DNA of 64,000 nt from Sialis fuliginosa (lineage: Eukaryota; Arthropoda; Insecta; Megaloptera; Sialidae), in NCBI GenBank assembly GCA_961205875.1, contig OY540809.1, positions 35,476,267 to 35,540,266 on the forward strand, in the 5' to 3' direction. Positions 11,610 to 22,655 of this stretch are shown piece by piece. The stretch's first letter is position 1. Every line of letters starts with the position of its first letter. Under the pieces are notes generated by a model that saw only the letters and a list, made by a program, of their open reading frames with translations, was not told the origin of the DNA and ran no database searches. A program made the translations under genes and the position numbers.

Positions 11610-11900
11610 GTCCCCCTACTCACCATTTTGATGATTTTGAAATGAGACCGTTCTCAAGCCAGACCCAACCATCCGACCAAGTTTCAATAATATCGGTTCA
11701 GTGGTTCATGAGTTATGCGCGTGACAAGGATTCAGGGAATAGACACACGGACGGATACACGGACAGACAGACAGGCACAGAACGAAAAGTGTTTGTCTTG
11801 ACGTGAATCAGAAAGATCAATTTAAAATTTTGAAATTTTTTTGTCTCAATCTAAAACAATCACAAAGCTTCTCGTATCTTCGATATTGCGAGGAAGCAAA
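11610..11900 (+). mobile_element. Family A repeat, copy 2 (right part)
   Basis: Holds the CATTTTGATGATTTTGAAAT module, the GACGGATACACGGACAGACA simple-sequence core and the terminal ATATTGCGAGGAAGCAAAAT. Left part is absent. Confidence 0.8.
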
Positions 11901-11903
11901 ATA

Positions 11904-12022
11904 ACTATACTCTGTTTTATTTAAGAATGCAGTGGTTGGCGTGGTTTTTGACGGTAAAATGCACGATTCGTACCGTCAAAACACCGGCAACCACTGCATT
12001 CTTAAATGAAATAGAGTATAGT
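11904..12022. repeat. Hairpin with about 53-bp arms
   Basis: Arms 11904-11956 and 11971-12022 are inverted copies with few mismatches (left ACTATACTCTGTTTTATTTA, right end inverse), separated by 14 bp. It begins within 4 bp of the end of the preceding family A copy. It could be a tiny MITE or a transcribed hairpin. Confidence 0.8.
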
Positions 12023-12091
12023 AGGTAATACTTTATTTAAAAAAAAGTTTATATTTAAGGACTACAGTTTCAAAAATACGATGGTTTATAT

Positions 12092-13050
12092 CAGGCCTGG
12101 CCAACCCAAATTGCACCGCGGGCCGCGTTGACGACCTAAAATTTTCCGAGGGCCGCAGATAAATAAGAAATTTTGTAAAAAAAAATAGATTTTCCGGTTT
12201 TGAATTTTTTTCTAATCATTTTTTTTATAACCTCGGATATACGAATGTAACGAAACTATGTCACATTTATATCTTCGGAACTAATAATCATAGAGCAATA
12301 AATAAAAACGCAATATATAGCTTATATAATCAATTATCATTATATATAATATATAATCAATATCCCTCCCTAAACTCTTAAATGTATTAGCATAAAAATG
12401 CAGAGCTAATTTTCATAGGATATATATAGCCGACCTTCAATATTTCGCCCCCTGTCACAGATGAAAAGTAGTAATTGATATTATTCGATTCAGTGCAAAA
12501 AATTCTATATAAGTGTAGGAGTTTTAGTGAAAAAATTACCCACTACCTCGCATAGAAACCGAGATATTTACGATTTTGTATAATAAATAAATAACAAGAA
12601 AAATATTCAATATTTCGACCCGTCACAGGGTTGCAATTTGTCTCATACTATCCAAGAGGAAACAAGCAAATGTTCAATCATAGTAAATTAAAAAAATATA
12701 TATTTAATCAACAACAATGCAAAATATATATCTGTATGGTATTAGTATTAAGAACCTATTTAAAATACTAATAAATAATGGTTTTATTTATTCCCAAAAA
12801 TATTTCAAATTTCAGTTTTTTTGTTATATTATAAAACAAAATTATCAATTAAAATGAATAGTTAAGTCACATAAATAGAACAAAAAAATTAAAAAAAATC
12901 AATGGGAAATTAAAACAAACCTGTCATTCTAAAACACCTGATACTTAAAAAACATTATAATAACATGATTTGTTCATATATGACCGCGGGCCGCACATAA
13001 TAGCGTCGCGGGCCACATGCGGCCCCCGGGCCGCGGGTTGGCCAGCCCTG
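12092..13050. mobile_element. hAT-type element with GC-rich ends and perfect 8-bp duplication
   Basis: Ends CAGGCCTGGCCAACCC and GGGTTGGCCAGCCCTG are inverted repeats. GTTTATAT flanks both sides (12084-12091 and 13051-13058). Subterminal blocks are GGGCCGC-rich, against an A+T-rich interior that holds family C-like modules (around 12440-12640). No transposase. Well-defined hAT structure. Confidence 0.9.
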
Positions 13051-13058
13051 GTTTATAT

Positions 13059-13785
13059 GATACTTTGATTGGTTTTTTTTTTTGAAACTGCGAATAATAA
13101 TATAAATATTGCAAACATGGTACACTTAAATAGAGTGCGCTTATATATACAAAACGAGCACAAAAACTGTAAATAAACATATTACAATGCATGTATGTCT
13201 AAAAACATACATACATATATACAGATACACACAGAAAGATTACGACAACGATGCGATGGAACCCAATGATGATGACATCAGTGTCGCACAAAACGCCACA
13301 ATATTTTGAATGCGAAATTGGATTGAGAAGAAAAACAGTGGCAACGTTAGTGTTGTGCGAACCCATATCAAATGCTCGCGGGGATTCTGTCTCTCTGCGT
13401 GTGTGTGTTTATATGTGGTTGGTTTTCATTCTTGCACTGCTTCGAGATTGAATGTGTTTGGTATTGATTCAATACATTACTTTTGTAAACAAAAATGAAT
13501 GGCGACGCAGAAAAGGTGACTGTGTTATCAATGGTAGATTTAACTAACTTTCCAAAAGAAATTATTTCAAAAATTTGTATTTTTGATATTTGACAATAAA
13601 AAATAAACTGCCCTGGTCGGCACAAGACTTTTTTATACATCATGATACAGAAGAAATTACATAAGTTAACAATTTCTTACATTACATTAGTATTTCTATA
13701 CATCTATTTAATCGACAGTTGTAAGAATAAATGCTATTTTCATAGATATATTATTAAAATTATTTTTAAATAAAAACTAAGATTA
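13059..13785. other. Stretch without supported gene
   Basis: Three overlapping short frames (13251-13643) lie here on both strands with no domain-like content and mutually exclusive readings. Part of 13200-13440 is less A+T-rich than its surroundings, but I see no splice-bounded exon. Confidence 0.4.
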
Positions 13786-13789
13786 TTAT

Positions 13790-14430
13790 TTTTTGGTCAA
13801 TTCATAAAAGATACAAAAAAAAGAATAAAACATAAATTATAGAAAATAACGTTTTTTACAACTTTTATTACAAACATTTTTTTTTATTATGAACCTATTG
13901 AAATAAAATTAAAAAAAAAGATTATTTTCTTACACAATTTTTTTTAATACATAAATATAACAAAAATTATAGATAGTAATATTCTCTATAACTTGTATCT
14001 AGAAATTTTTTTTCTAATACGTACCGTTTAAAAAATAATTCGAAAAATTTAAAAATTAAAGACAATCGATTATTTAATTTAAAAAAATTGGAGGGGAAAA
14101 ATGAACAGGACATAAATTATAGATAAGAACATTTTCTATAACTGTAATCTAAAATATTTTTTTATAATGCGCACCGTTTCAAAAATAATTCGAAAAATTC
14201 CAAAATTGACATTAGTAAACATCCGTTTTCGTTTTAGTGATGGTTTTCAAAAATAGGAGGTACACATCTAGAGTATACAAGAACCTTAAGTTTAAAATTT
14301 CATGTCTGTAAGTCTTAACGTTTTGGCTGTAGAGTGTTCACAGACACACAGACAGACAGACAGACACACACACACAGACGTCCGTTAAAATCTCGAGTTC
14401 GAATTTTTTCATGATCACTATACTTTATTA
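13790..14430 (-). mobile_element. Family F repeat, copy 2
   Basis: Contains iterations of a module with ATAAATTATAGATAA..ATTTTCTATAAC (around 13830, 13960 and 14110), the ACATCCGTTTTCGTTTTAGT phrase, and a CACAGACAGACAGACAGACA tract. These relate it to 5395-6265 and 39848-40140. The iteration gives an internal tandem of roughly 130-150 bp. Confidence 0.5.
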
Positions 14431-15019
14431 TACAGTGCATTTCATGTATGTATAAAAAAGTAAAAACTCCAGTGATAAAAATAACTATTTAGTTATTATT
14501 TATAGAATGTACTTTGTTCTGGGTTATATTTGGACTTGATGTATGCATTTAAACACTATGTTTGAAATGTTTATTTGTATCTATTTATTGTCTTGCCAAA
14601 AGATTATTTGGCAACTCAAACAACTTGTAAATGTAATAAGATTATTACCTAGCGTTGAGTGAAATATTTAAATTGAACCGTGTTGAAATTATTGCTTTTA
14701 TTATTTAATATGTTAATTCGGAAATCAGACTGACTTATTTAATTTTGTATATATTTGATTGGTTAAGAATTTTTCATTAAAAAATAATAAATAGTTAATT
14801 TACATATTAATATACAAGCTCAACCCGCGTGTCTTTTTTTACCTAAAAAAACAAATCAGAACAAAATTTACAAATAATTTTTGTTATGTTTAAATTTAAA
14901 AGTTAATAATTGAAAACAACATAAACAACTACCGGCCGAGCGCAGAATCTTCCCTTTGTCCCGCGACACTTCAACATAATTCGCACGGATTGCCGCGAAT
15001 AATATGTTATTGTATGTAT
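14431..15019. other. Stretch without recognised feature
   Basis: A+T-rich; 14925-15000 has scattered GCG-rich words reminiscent of a decayed family C head but not enough to call. Confidence 0.4.
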
Positions 15020-15530
15020 AATTCAAGTTATTTCCTAAACCAAAAGACCAAATTGGATGCTGTAAAAGGCAAATTATATCTATATTAAGTACTTATTACG
15101 ATGAAATCATATATTAAGGATTCATTTTTTTTTGTCCACGTAAACAGAACCCAAATATTTTACATAAACATAAAAGCAGCCACTATGGCTTAAATATAAA
15201 AGTTAGACATATGGTGTCGCTGACTTTATTGTAGATCTTTTGATTCTACACAATTCTTAAATAAATTATTTTGTTCAATATTGAACGGTTTAGGCATCGT
15301 ACTACAAAAGAGCGCGCCGGCGACTAACTTTTTTCTGCTTGATTTACTATTATCGTCACTGCTTAGTTGTTATGTTATCTAACGTAACAAAATATAGCCT
15401 ATAACCTGAACTGAGAACGTACCTATGAACTAAAAAAGAAATCACATAAATCGGATAAGTGGTTCTTGAGTGATAAGCGCACTAACGGACAGATAGACAG
15501 ACAGACGTTGAGCTTTATATATATTGAGGG
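15020..15530 (+). mobile_element. Family G repeat, copy 1
   Basis: Inverse partner of 25281-25908. Shared phrases include GATGCTGTAAAAGGCAAAT, TTGAACGGTTTAGGCA, ATTTACTATTATCGTCACTG and the tail AGACAGACAGACGTTGAGCT. Tail architecture is like family C. Two divergent copies 10 kb apart in opposite orientation. Confidence 0.75.
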
Positions 15531-16019
15531 TAGAGTATTCCATACAGTTTATTATTTTCGCAACGGGCGGCATACAGCAAATTCTAGATGTACACGTGCA
15601 TACTTTTCTATTGACAGAGTTTTATGTAATTATTCTAAGAACTCACTCATTAAGCAATTTCAAAATACCGTCTATTATTTCTACATGTAATCGTCTTACA
15701 CGTTTATATGTACAGATGCTTTATTTATATTTTAATATTTACTTATAATTAGTATAGTCCTAAAGTATAACTGCATGAGGAAGAAAAACATTAACTTATT
15801 CATAATTATAATAAATATGTTCTACATTATGTGGCATACAATTTGCTAATTATAAACATATATAAGGGATATGTGTATGTTTGCATATGTACATACACTT
15901 CAATATTTATGAAACCTAGGGGAGAGTGGGGTAATCACGAACGTTGGATAACGCGAATTCATTGGTTTCAGTATATTATAAGAAGAAAGCTTTGTTTTCT
16001 TTGCACTAAGTTTTTGCAC
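15531..16019. other. Stretch without supported gene
   Basis: Contains the phrase GGGGAGAGTGGGGTAATCAC (15920-15939), similar to the left end of the T element at 51976 but with no matching partner nearby. Short frames are not convincing. Confidence 0.4.
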
Positions 16020-16815
16020 TAGTTTATTTTTTAAAGTTCTTGAGTAAAAAATTAATGAAAGTTCAAAATCTCGAATTATTTTGTTAGATATCTTGGAAAA
16101 CGCAGGTTGTTCAAAAAAAAAAGTTTTCAATGAAAGATTCGTGTTTTTTCACATAGAATAAGATTTTTAAATAAAAACTCGAGGTTCTTTTTAAAAAAAA
16201 TGATATTGACTTTCAAATATCCTTGAAGGCCACGTTAAAATAACAAATAAATATTACACAGGCCCACAAAATAAAAAAAGTTATCTGAACTTTACATGTG
16301 AACAGGCTACCCTTATAGATTGTGAGCCGCTGAATCCGAATTCGATCTCAGAATTTTCCCTAGACCCCACAATTTTCCCCTAGCCTAGGAAAAAGGTGTA
16401 TAATTGACAACGCCATATACGTATGTGACGGAGTACAAAAGTGCCGATATTTCCGAAGTTTGAAGATACGTTATTTTGAAATTTTACATCATTGTATTCA
16501 GAATACTACACCCTATTGATTTATGGAAGGAAAAATAATAAATTTTGAAAACAGTTGAGGGGTGTCCATTATACCCCCCAAATAGGCTATGGGAAAATTG
16601 TGGGGTCTAGGAGAAATTCTGAGGTCGGATTCGGATTCAACGGCTCAAAATCCATAAGGGGAGTCTATTCACATGTAAAGTTCAGACCACTTTTTTTATT
16701 TTGTGGGCCTGTGTTATTATTCATTTACCCCCTCACAACCAAACATTTTTTTCAAATATTCCATGGTTTTGAGATAATAATCTGCAACACTTTAAATGCC
16801 CCATCCTGTATAAAT
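16020..16815 (-). mobile_element. Family S element, copy 2, split by an inserted palindrome
   Basis: Inverse of 9563-10385: 16030-16255 and 16717-16815 match the two sides of that copy, including CAAATATCCTTGAAGGCCAC and the terminal CATCCTGTA. The insertion at 16257-16713 interrupts it at a TTA. Confidence 0.65.
16257..16713. mobile_element. Palindromic element with TTA duplication inside family S
   Basis: Arms of about 130 bp are inverted copies (CACAGGCCCACAAAATAAAA on the left, inverse ending GGGCCTGTG on the right). TTA is duplicated on each side (16254-16256, 16714-16716). A 3-bp TTA target fits PIF/Harbinger-like insertion. The 101-codon frame beginning at 16555 lies across its right arm and into the flank and is not a gene. 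Confidence 0.75.
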
Positions 16816-16984
16816 GTATATTTCCAACATTGCTTCATGCTAGAATGTAAACGGATTTGAAAGATTCCAGATTCCTTAAAGATAGTGTTAGATATGGTTT
16901 GTTTCTATGAACAAAATTGTTAAGTTATATTCTTGCAGAAAGTTGGGTTTATGTTTACTGTATACTTCAAGATTTAACTCTTTC

Positions 16985-17290
16985 TGTTGGCGGCTTTGAT
17001 AGGTTATATTTTTGTTAGATTTTTTTTTCACTTTTCACACTGTTAGTTAAAATGGACCGTACGTAGTTGCCATTATTGGAATCATAAAAGTTACACCAAT
17101 AATCTTGACATATGTGATGATTGTCTTTCTTGAATAATTTAATTAAAATAATGTAACTAGACTGATTTATTATAGTTTTTTGTTTTAATACTTATGATAA
17201 ATAATTATTTGATAGTCTGTAATTTATAAATATATATTATGTTTTGTTTACAGGTTTATTTTGGTTAATATTCTATTAAAGTCTAAATTA
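16985..17290 (-). mobile_element. Family T fragment, copy 2
   Basis: Inverse of 59290-59590: shared words include AACCTATCAAAGCCGCCA, CGTACGTAGTTGCCATTAT-like and ATTTATCATAAGTATTAAAA. This is the element that the BEL insertion disrupts at 51976-59868. Confidence 0.7.
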
Positions 17291-17299
17291 GCAATGGTC

Positions 17300-17470
17300 C
17301 AATTTACAGTTACGATTTTCGTTCCGAAAAAATAACGGTTTTTTCAGTTTTCGGTTCAGCTCCGAGTGATTAATTCAAAAAAAATTATTTGTATTAAAAA
17401 TTTATTTTCTACCATAATTTAGAACATTTTATTGTAATTGTATGATAGCCCGATCGACAATTGAAGTAAT
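17300..17470 (+). mobile_element. Fragment of the CGGTTTTCGGTTC hAT family
   Basis: Matches the interior of 34072-34477 (CGGTTCAGCTCCG, ATTTTCTACCATAATTTAGA, TTGTATGATAGCC). Ends not preserved. Confidence 0.7.
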
Positions 17471-17737
17471 AATATTAGGCGAGCCTTCTAGTTGTATTCC
17501 ATTTCTATGGAGTATTATTTGCGTATGCGTGTGATTGTTTAATGTCTTTGGCTGAACAACAAACACAAGAGAACGAACCCGTTGACTTTGCGGTTACAGA
17601 GAGCGATGGTTTCGGGGTTACACAGAGTCACATCTGCATATGTAATTATTATTTATATTTGTTATTTGTCACTGCTAAATATCACTCAGTTAATTAAGAA
17701 CTGTATAGTCTATGGAAGTGGTTCTTAACATTTTTTG

Positions 17738-18612
17738 ATTGTGATTTTGAAACATTTTTATGGCGAATAAACATATATTAATTACACAATGTTCTTAAAA
17801 AACTATTTTTCTTCCTCGCAGGTTTGTGCTCATTTCAGATTGAGACAAAAAAAATGTTCTCCGATTTCAAAATTTTAAAATGATTTTTGAGTTTCACGTC
17901 AAGACAAACACTTTTCGTTCCGTGTCTGTCTGTCTGTCTGTCCGTCCGTTCGAGTGTGTGTGTGTCCGTCTGTCCCCCGAATCTTTGTCAACTCATGAAC
18001 CACTGAACCGATATTATTGAAACTTGGTCGGATGGTTGGATCTGACTTGAGGACGGTCCCATTTCAAAATCATCAAAATCGTGTGTGAGGGGGAGGGGTG
18101 ACATCCCAAAATATTTATATTTTCAAGATAGACACATGTTACGTGAAAATTTTGTAGAATATTGTTTGTAGAGCATTCTTCCTATAATATGGGTCTACAA
18201 CGTTTGTTGTAAAATATTTCCTTACAAAGTTTTATCTCAATTTATTTTAAAAATTCGTGTTTTGTTTTTCTAAATTGATATTTGCTTTGACATATTAAAT
18301 GTCTTTTTGACGTTTGCTTAAATTTTGATTTTTCTTATAAAAATAATCAGGTGCGTCTTAAGAAAAGTTTCGAACTAATATTTTTTAGTAAAACTGATTA
18401 AAAATTAAATGGTTAACCAATTCTAAGCAATTTATCTGGGCATCGGTTTTTATTAAAATTGTTCAATAATTAATTATCTTTGGTGAATTTAGCATGAGGA
18501 AGCACTGTGCATTTACTTGGCAGATGTTTTGTGATTGTGATTTTGAAACATTTTTATGGCGAATAAGAGTAAAACATATTAATTACACAATAATCTTAAA
18601 AAACTATTTTTT
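17738..18612. repeat. 75-bp direct repeat flanking family A copy 3
   Basis: 17738-17812 and 18532-18612 are direct copies (GATTGTGATTTTGAAACATT onward, then ATTAATTACACAAT..TTCTTAAAAAACTATTTTT) with about ten differences. They bracket the family A copy at 17809-18525. This could be an unusually long target duplication, recombination between elements, or part of a larger unit. Confidence 0.75.
17809..18525 (-). mobile_element. Family A repeat, copy 3, near full length
   Basis: From CTTCCTCGCA on the left to GAGGAAGCACTGTGCATTTA and CTTGGCAGATG on the right, inverse of 19422-20232. It has the GTCTGTCTGTCTGTCC core and the CGTGTGTGAGGGGGAGGGGT module. Confidence 0.85.
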
Positions 18613-19421
18613 TTTCATTAATCGATTTATTCCCTACGTAATGCTGCATTTTATAAAATTACATCGTCAGGATATCAGAAACACCCAGGAGCAAAGCTCC
18701 TAGTTAATAATATTGTGAATATACATTATTTTATGGTCTTTTGTTTAGAGTTTAGATAATAAAAATTACCACACAAAGATATTTAATTAAGAGTTTTCTT
18801 CATTATAAAAGACTGCAGAGTTTTTTTATATAATTTTTGAGTATGCATTAAATAGATAATATTTTATAATTAAATTTTTTCCTCTAGAATATTTCAGGAT
18901 TGTGAGAAAAATTTCATAAAATATTTTATTAAAAGAAATTAAATTCTTTTAACCTATACTATTAAAAAATGAATATTTTTTGTCACGGTTTTTTACGTAT
19001 CTACTCATAAAACATTTAAAAAGTGTAGCGAAAATATCCTACAACGGAACGTTTATTTCTTATTAATATTTTTTGTTAATTAACATCAATTGAAACAGAA
19101 GAGTTTTTTAACAGATAGAAACGAAAAAAGAAAATTATATTAATTCTGTTCAATTGGCGCTGTCATCGCCAGTGAACGAAAAAACATAATTGAATTTACT
19201 TATAATTAGAACAAGTATCATGTAATTCTTATAACTTTAACTAATTAGAACATTCGTAATAATTCTTTATTCTTCAGAAAAACAGCTAATATTTTTATCA
19301 AAATTTTTACAAAAATCTAAATGAATCGAAATATATTATACAAACAATATACTAATACTAATACTAATACATATAATATAATCATTTTACCAATCTAATT
19401 TTATTTTTATAATAAAAACAT
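18613..19421. other. A+T-rich stretch without recognised feature
   Basis: Includes a short ATACTAATACTAATACTAAT tract near 19350. Nothing else supported. Confidence 0.5.
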
Positions 19422-20232
19422 CTGCCAAGTAAATGCACAGTGCTTCCTCGAGCGAAATTCACCGAAGGTAGTTAATTATTCAACAATTTAAATAAAAACC
19501 AATAGTGTTTATATAAATTGCCTAGAATTGGTTAACCATTTAATTTTTATACAATTTTACTAAAAAATATTAGTTCGAATTTTTTTTAAAACGCACCTGA
19601 ATATTTTTTCATATATTTTTAATTTTTTGACAATTTCAATCTAAATCTAAAATTATGCATACGTCAAAATGACATTTAAAATACCAAAATAACATTTAAA
19701 ACGTCAAAATAACATTTAATATATCCAAGCAAATATCAATTTAGAAAAACAAAACACGAATTTTTAAAATAAATTGAGATAAATCTTTGTAAGGGAATAT
19801 TTTACAATAAACTTTGTAGACCGATATTATAGGAAATTTAATGCTCTACAAAAATTATTCTATAAAATTTTCACGTAACATGTGTCGTTCTTGAGATATC
19901 TTGTAAAAATTAATATTTTGGGAAGTCACCCCTCCCCCTTACACACGATTTTGATGATTTTGAAATGGGACTATACTTAATCCAGACCCAACCATCCGAC
20001 CAAGTTTCAATAATATCAGTTCAGTGGTTCATGAGTTATGCGTGTGACAAGGATTCAGGGGACAGACGGACACACACGGACAGACAGACATATGTACATG
20101 GAACGAAAAGTGTTTGTCTTGACGTGAAACGGAAAGATAAATTTAAAATTTTGAAATCGGAGAACATTTCTTTGTCTCATTCTAAAACGATCACAAAGCT
20201 TCTCGTATCTTCGATATTGCGAGGAAGCAAAA
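19422..20232 (+). mobile_element. Family A repeat, copy 4, near full length
   Basis: Reference copy for the family: CTGCCAAGTAAATGCACAGT at the left, then CAGTGCTTCCTCG, an A+T-rich part with three ACGTCAAAATGACATTTAA-like units, the CCCCTCCCCCTTACACACGA module, a GGACAGACAGACA core, and the right end ATATTGCGAGGAAGCAAAAT. The inverted pair GCTTCCTCG and CGAGGAAGC lies near the ends. The 92-codon frame at 19965-20243 reads the simple repeats (THTDRQTYVHGTKSVCLDVK) and recurs in other copies; not a gene. Confidence 0.88.
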
Positions 20233-20644
20233 TATCTACTTGATTATAATTAGTAAAAAAAGTTTTATTTTAAATAACAAAACGATGTTAACTAACCTCG
20301 TATGTATCTTATGTACTTGCAAATGTATGTATCTGCATATATATACATATGTATTATGTACATTTACAAGAAATAGCAAATGCATATTTGAATTGTTTAT
20401 AGAGCGGATAGTAACGAATATTATTAAACTAGCATTGTTTACTTTTAATATGCAGAGTACTTCTGTTAATTGAATTGAATTTATAAAACTATTTGTTCAG
20501 TTATAACACAGGTTACTATGTTTTAACAGAATCAATTCAAATTTTATTTATTATGCATTTATTTGTATTTAATTCGTTTAGTTATCCTTTAATTGTTTTA
20601 ATTTTAGAATGATTGTATGGTCTATAGATAATATGTATTTTATA
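20233..20644. other. Stretch without recognised feature
   Basis: A+T-rich with ATGTATCTGCATATATATAC-like simple sequence near 20325. Confidence 0.45.
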
Positions 20645-21475
20645 CCGGGTGTTGTTTTAAAGACTTTTCAGCGGATTATTTAAAAAATAACGAATTTTCA
20701 GAGAAAATGTTTCATACAAAAGTTTTATGGTTTCGAGGGGGCTCAATACTGACAATATGGGTTGACCTTGAAAAGGTCACCTTTATGGGTTTTCTGGTTC
20801 AAAATAAGCAATTTTTACCTGAAACATTTTTTCTGAAAATGTGCATTTTTTTATGATATGGAGCAAAACAAAAAGAAATTTCTGGATATTCAATAATTTT
20901 TTACTCGAAAACTAGAAATTTTTAAGAAAAATCACAAAAGGAAAAAAGCACTTAGACTTAAGCAAGAATTCTCACATAATTTTTTTAATTCAAATTTAAT
21001 ATTAACTTTTTATGCAACTTTTTAATTAAGTAATTTTTTTGAATTTTTAAAGAAAAAAATTAAAAACAAATAAAATAAAATTCTCTGAGAATTATTGCCT
21101 AAATCTAAGCACTTTTTATGTCTCATGGCTATTTTTGAAAACTAATATTTTTCGAATAAAAAATGATTGAATATCCAGAAACTTTTTTTTGTTTTGCTCC
21201 ATATCATAAAAAATGCACATTTTCAGAAAAAAATGTTTCAGGTAAAAATTGCTTATTTTTCCTCGTAAATTACCAATCTGCAACAAAAAATATAGGTTTA
21301 GATTTGAAAAAGGAAAGTTGAACCAGAAAACTCATTAAGGTGACCTTTTTAAGATCAACCCATATTGTCAGTATTGAGCCCCCTCGAAACCATGAAACTT
21401 TTGTATGAAACATTTTCTCTGAAAATTCGTTATTTTGGAAATAATCTACTGGAAAGTCATTAAAAAGACACCCAG
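20645..21475. mobile_element. Large foldback element, TA-flanked
   Basis: Arms of roughly 300 bp are inverted copies from CCGGGTGT at 20645 to ACACCCAG at 21475, both bounded by TA. Matching inner phrases: TCAATACTGACAATATGGGT versus ACCCATATTGTCAGTATTGA; GATATGGAGCAAAACAAAAA versus its inverse. The right arm has an extra block of about 60 bp (near 21265). No coding in the centre. Mariner-like by TA. Confidence 0.85.
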
Positions 21476-22655
21476 TACCTATATTGTTATAATACGTCTA
21501 ATGTAAAATTCTTTCCGTGCAAAAAAAAACTAATCAGCATGTAAACTCGAATTTACATTTAACAACGAAGTTATATAGATATATTTTGTTCAACTGCGTG
21601 TGTAAGTTAAACAATACAAAACTCGAATGACAATTAACAAAACCAATACTTAAGATGAGCGACACCACTAAAAGAGGCTCTTTATACTCTAATCCTAATC
21701 CCTCAGGCGTCTAATAGATGTCACCATTGAGCCGTGTCACACGAGCACATCTTAAACACAAACATTTGCTAGTGTATGTGAGGGAGGGAGAATGACTTTC
21801 CTCTGGAATGCTATCACAGTTCGCGATACTATTCTCGTTCCAGGGACGGATTAAGTGTTTTTATATACAGCCATTGAATAGACATGATGCCAGTAACAAA
21901 GTATCATTGAAATTATGATTTTAAATAATGAAATAGATTTAAAATATTCTAAAAAATGTACTTATTTTTATATTTGGCGGCACCGGCACTGACCATGGCT
22001 GTTTTTCTACACACCGACATACTCAGTACCGGTGCAGTTGAGTTAAAACTCCAAAAAAGTTATGAAATAATCATTTTTTTCCAATTTTGAGCTTAAATCA
22101 GAAACGCTCCAATTCGAAACTCATAGTATGCCCATTCGCCGGTTTTGAATGCATAAAAGGAATGTACTAAGGCCCCCTCAAATACCACAATATATATGAC
22201 AATGCTCAAAGTTTGTAACGCAGAATGAGGTCTCCTTGTCAGTCAAAAAAAAATTTACAGTACGAAAATTAAAATAAAAAAATTTAACCAAAAGCAACTA
22301 ACTGTAAAATCATCCAATTTAATTTTAAAACCGTCCCTGCTTCACCACTTTTCATTCGTTTACGTTTAAAACCTCCGCGATGTGATCCCCACCCCCTTAC
22401 ATAGCTCGACACCGTTTCTCTTATAATGGATTGAACGAGATGCAATTCTTATTGACATAAACACGCTTGTACTGACTCCAGTTATGTCTTTGTTATCGGT
22501 CTCATTATTCCACGTATAGTTTACAGTTGATATTTATCTGTATTTGAAGTATTTTTTTAACGTTGTATTAACAATAAATAATTGTTTTAACCCAAGAATT
22601 TCAGTTATTGGAGTTTCACACAAGGCGAGACGAAACAAGTTTATGTAAGATTTAT
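21476..22655. other. Stretch with a possible hAT-like remnant
   Basis: 21841 starts CAGGGACGGATTAAG and 22339 ends ACCGTCCCTG, a 9-bp hAT-like inverted pair, but the flanking octamers (TCTCGTTC and CTTCACCA) do not match, so an element at 21841-22339 is only possible. The rest is unremarkable. Confidence 0.35.

Noticed and set aside
13251-13643. Overlapping short frames as a gene
   Set aside because: Three frames on both strands exclude each other; none has domain-like content.
16555-16860. 101-codon plus frame
   Set aside because: Half lies in the right arm of the palindrome at 16257-16713 and half in family S flank; no conserved motif.
21841-22339. Complete hAT element
   Set aside because: Nine-bp inverted ends only; flanking octamers do not match, so left as a possibility.
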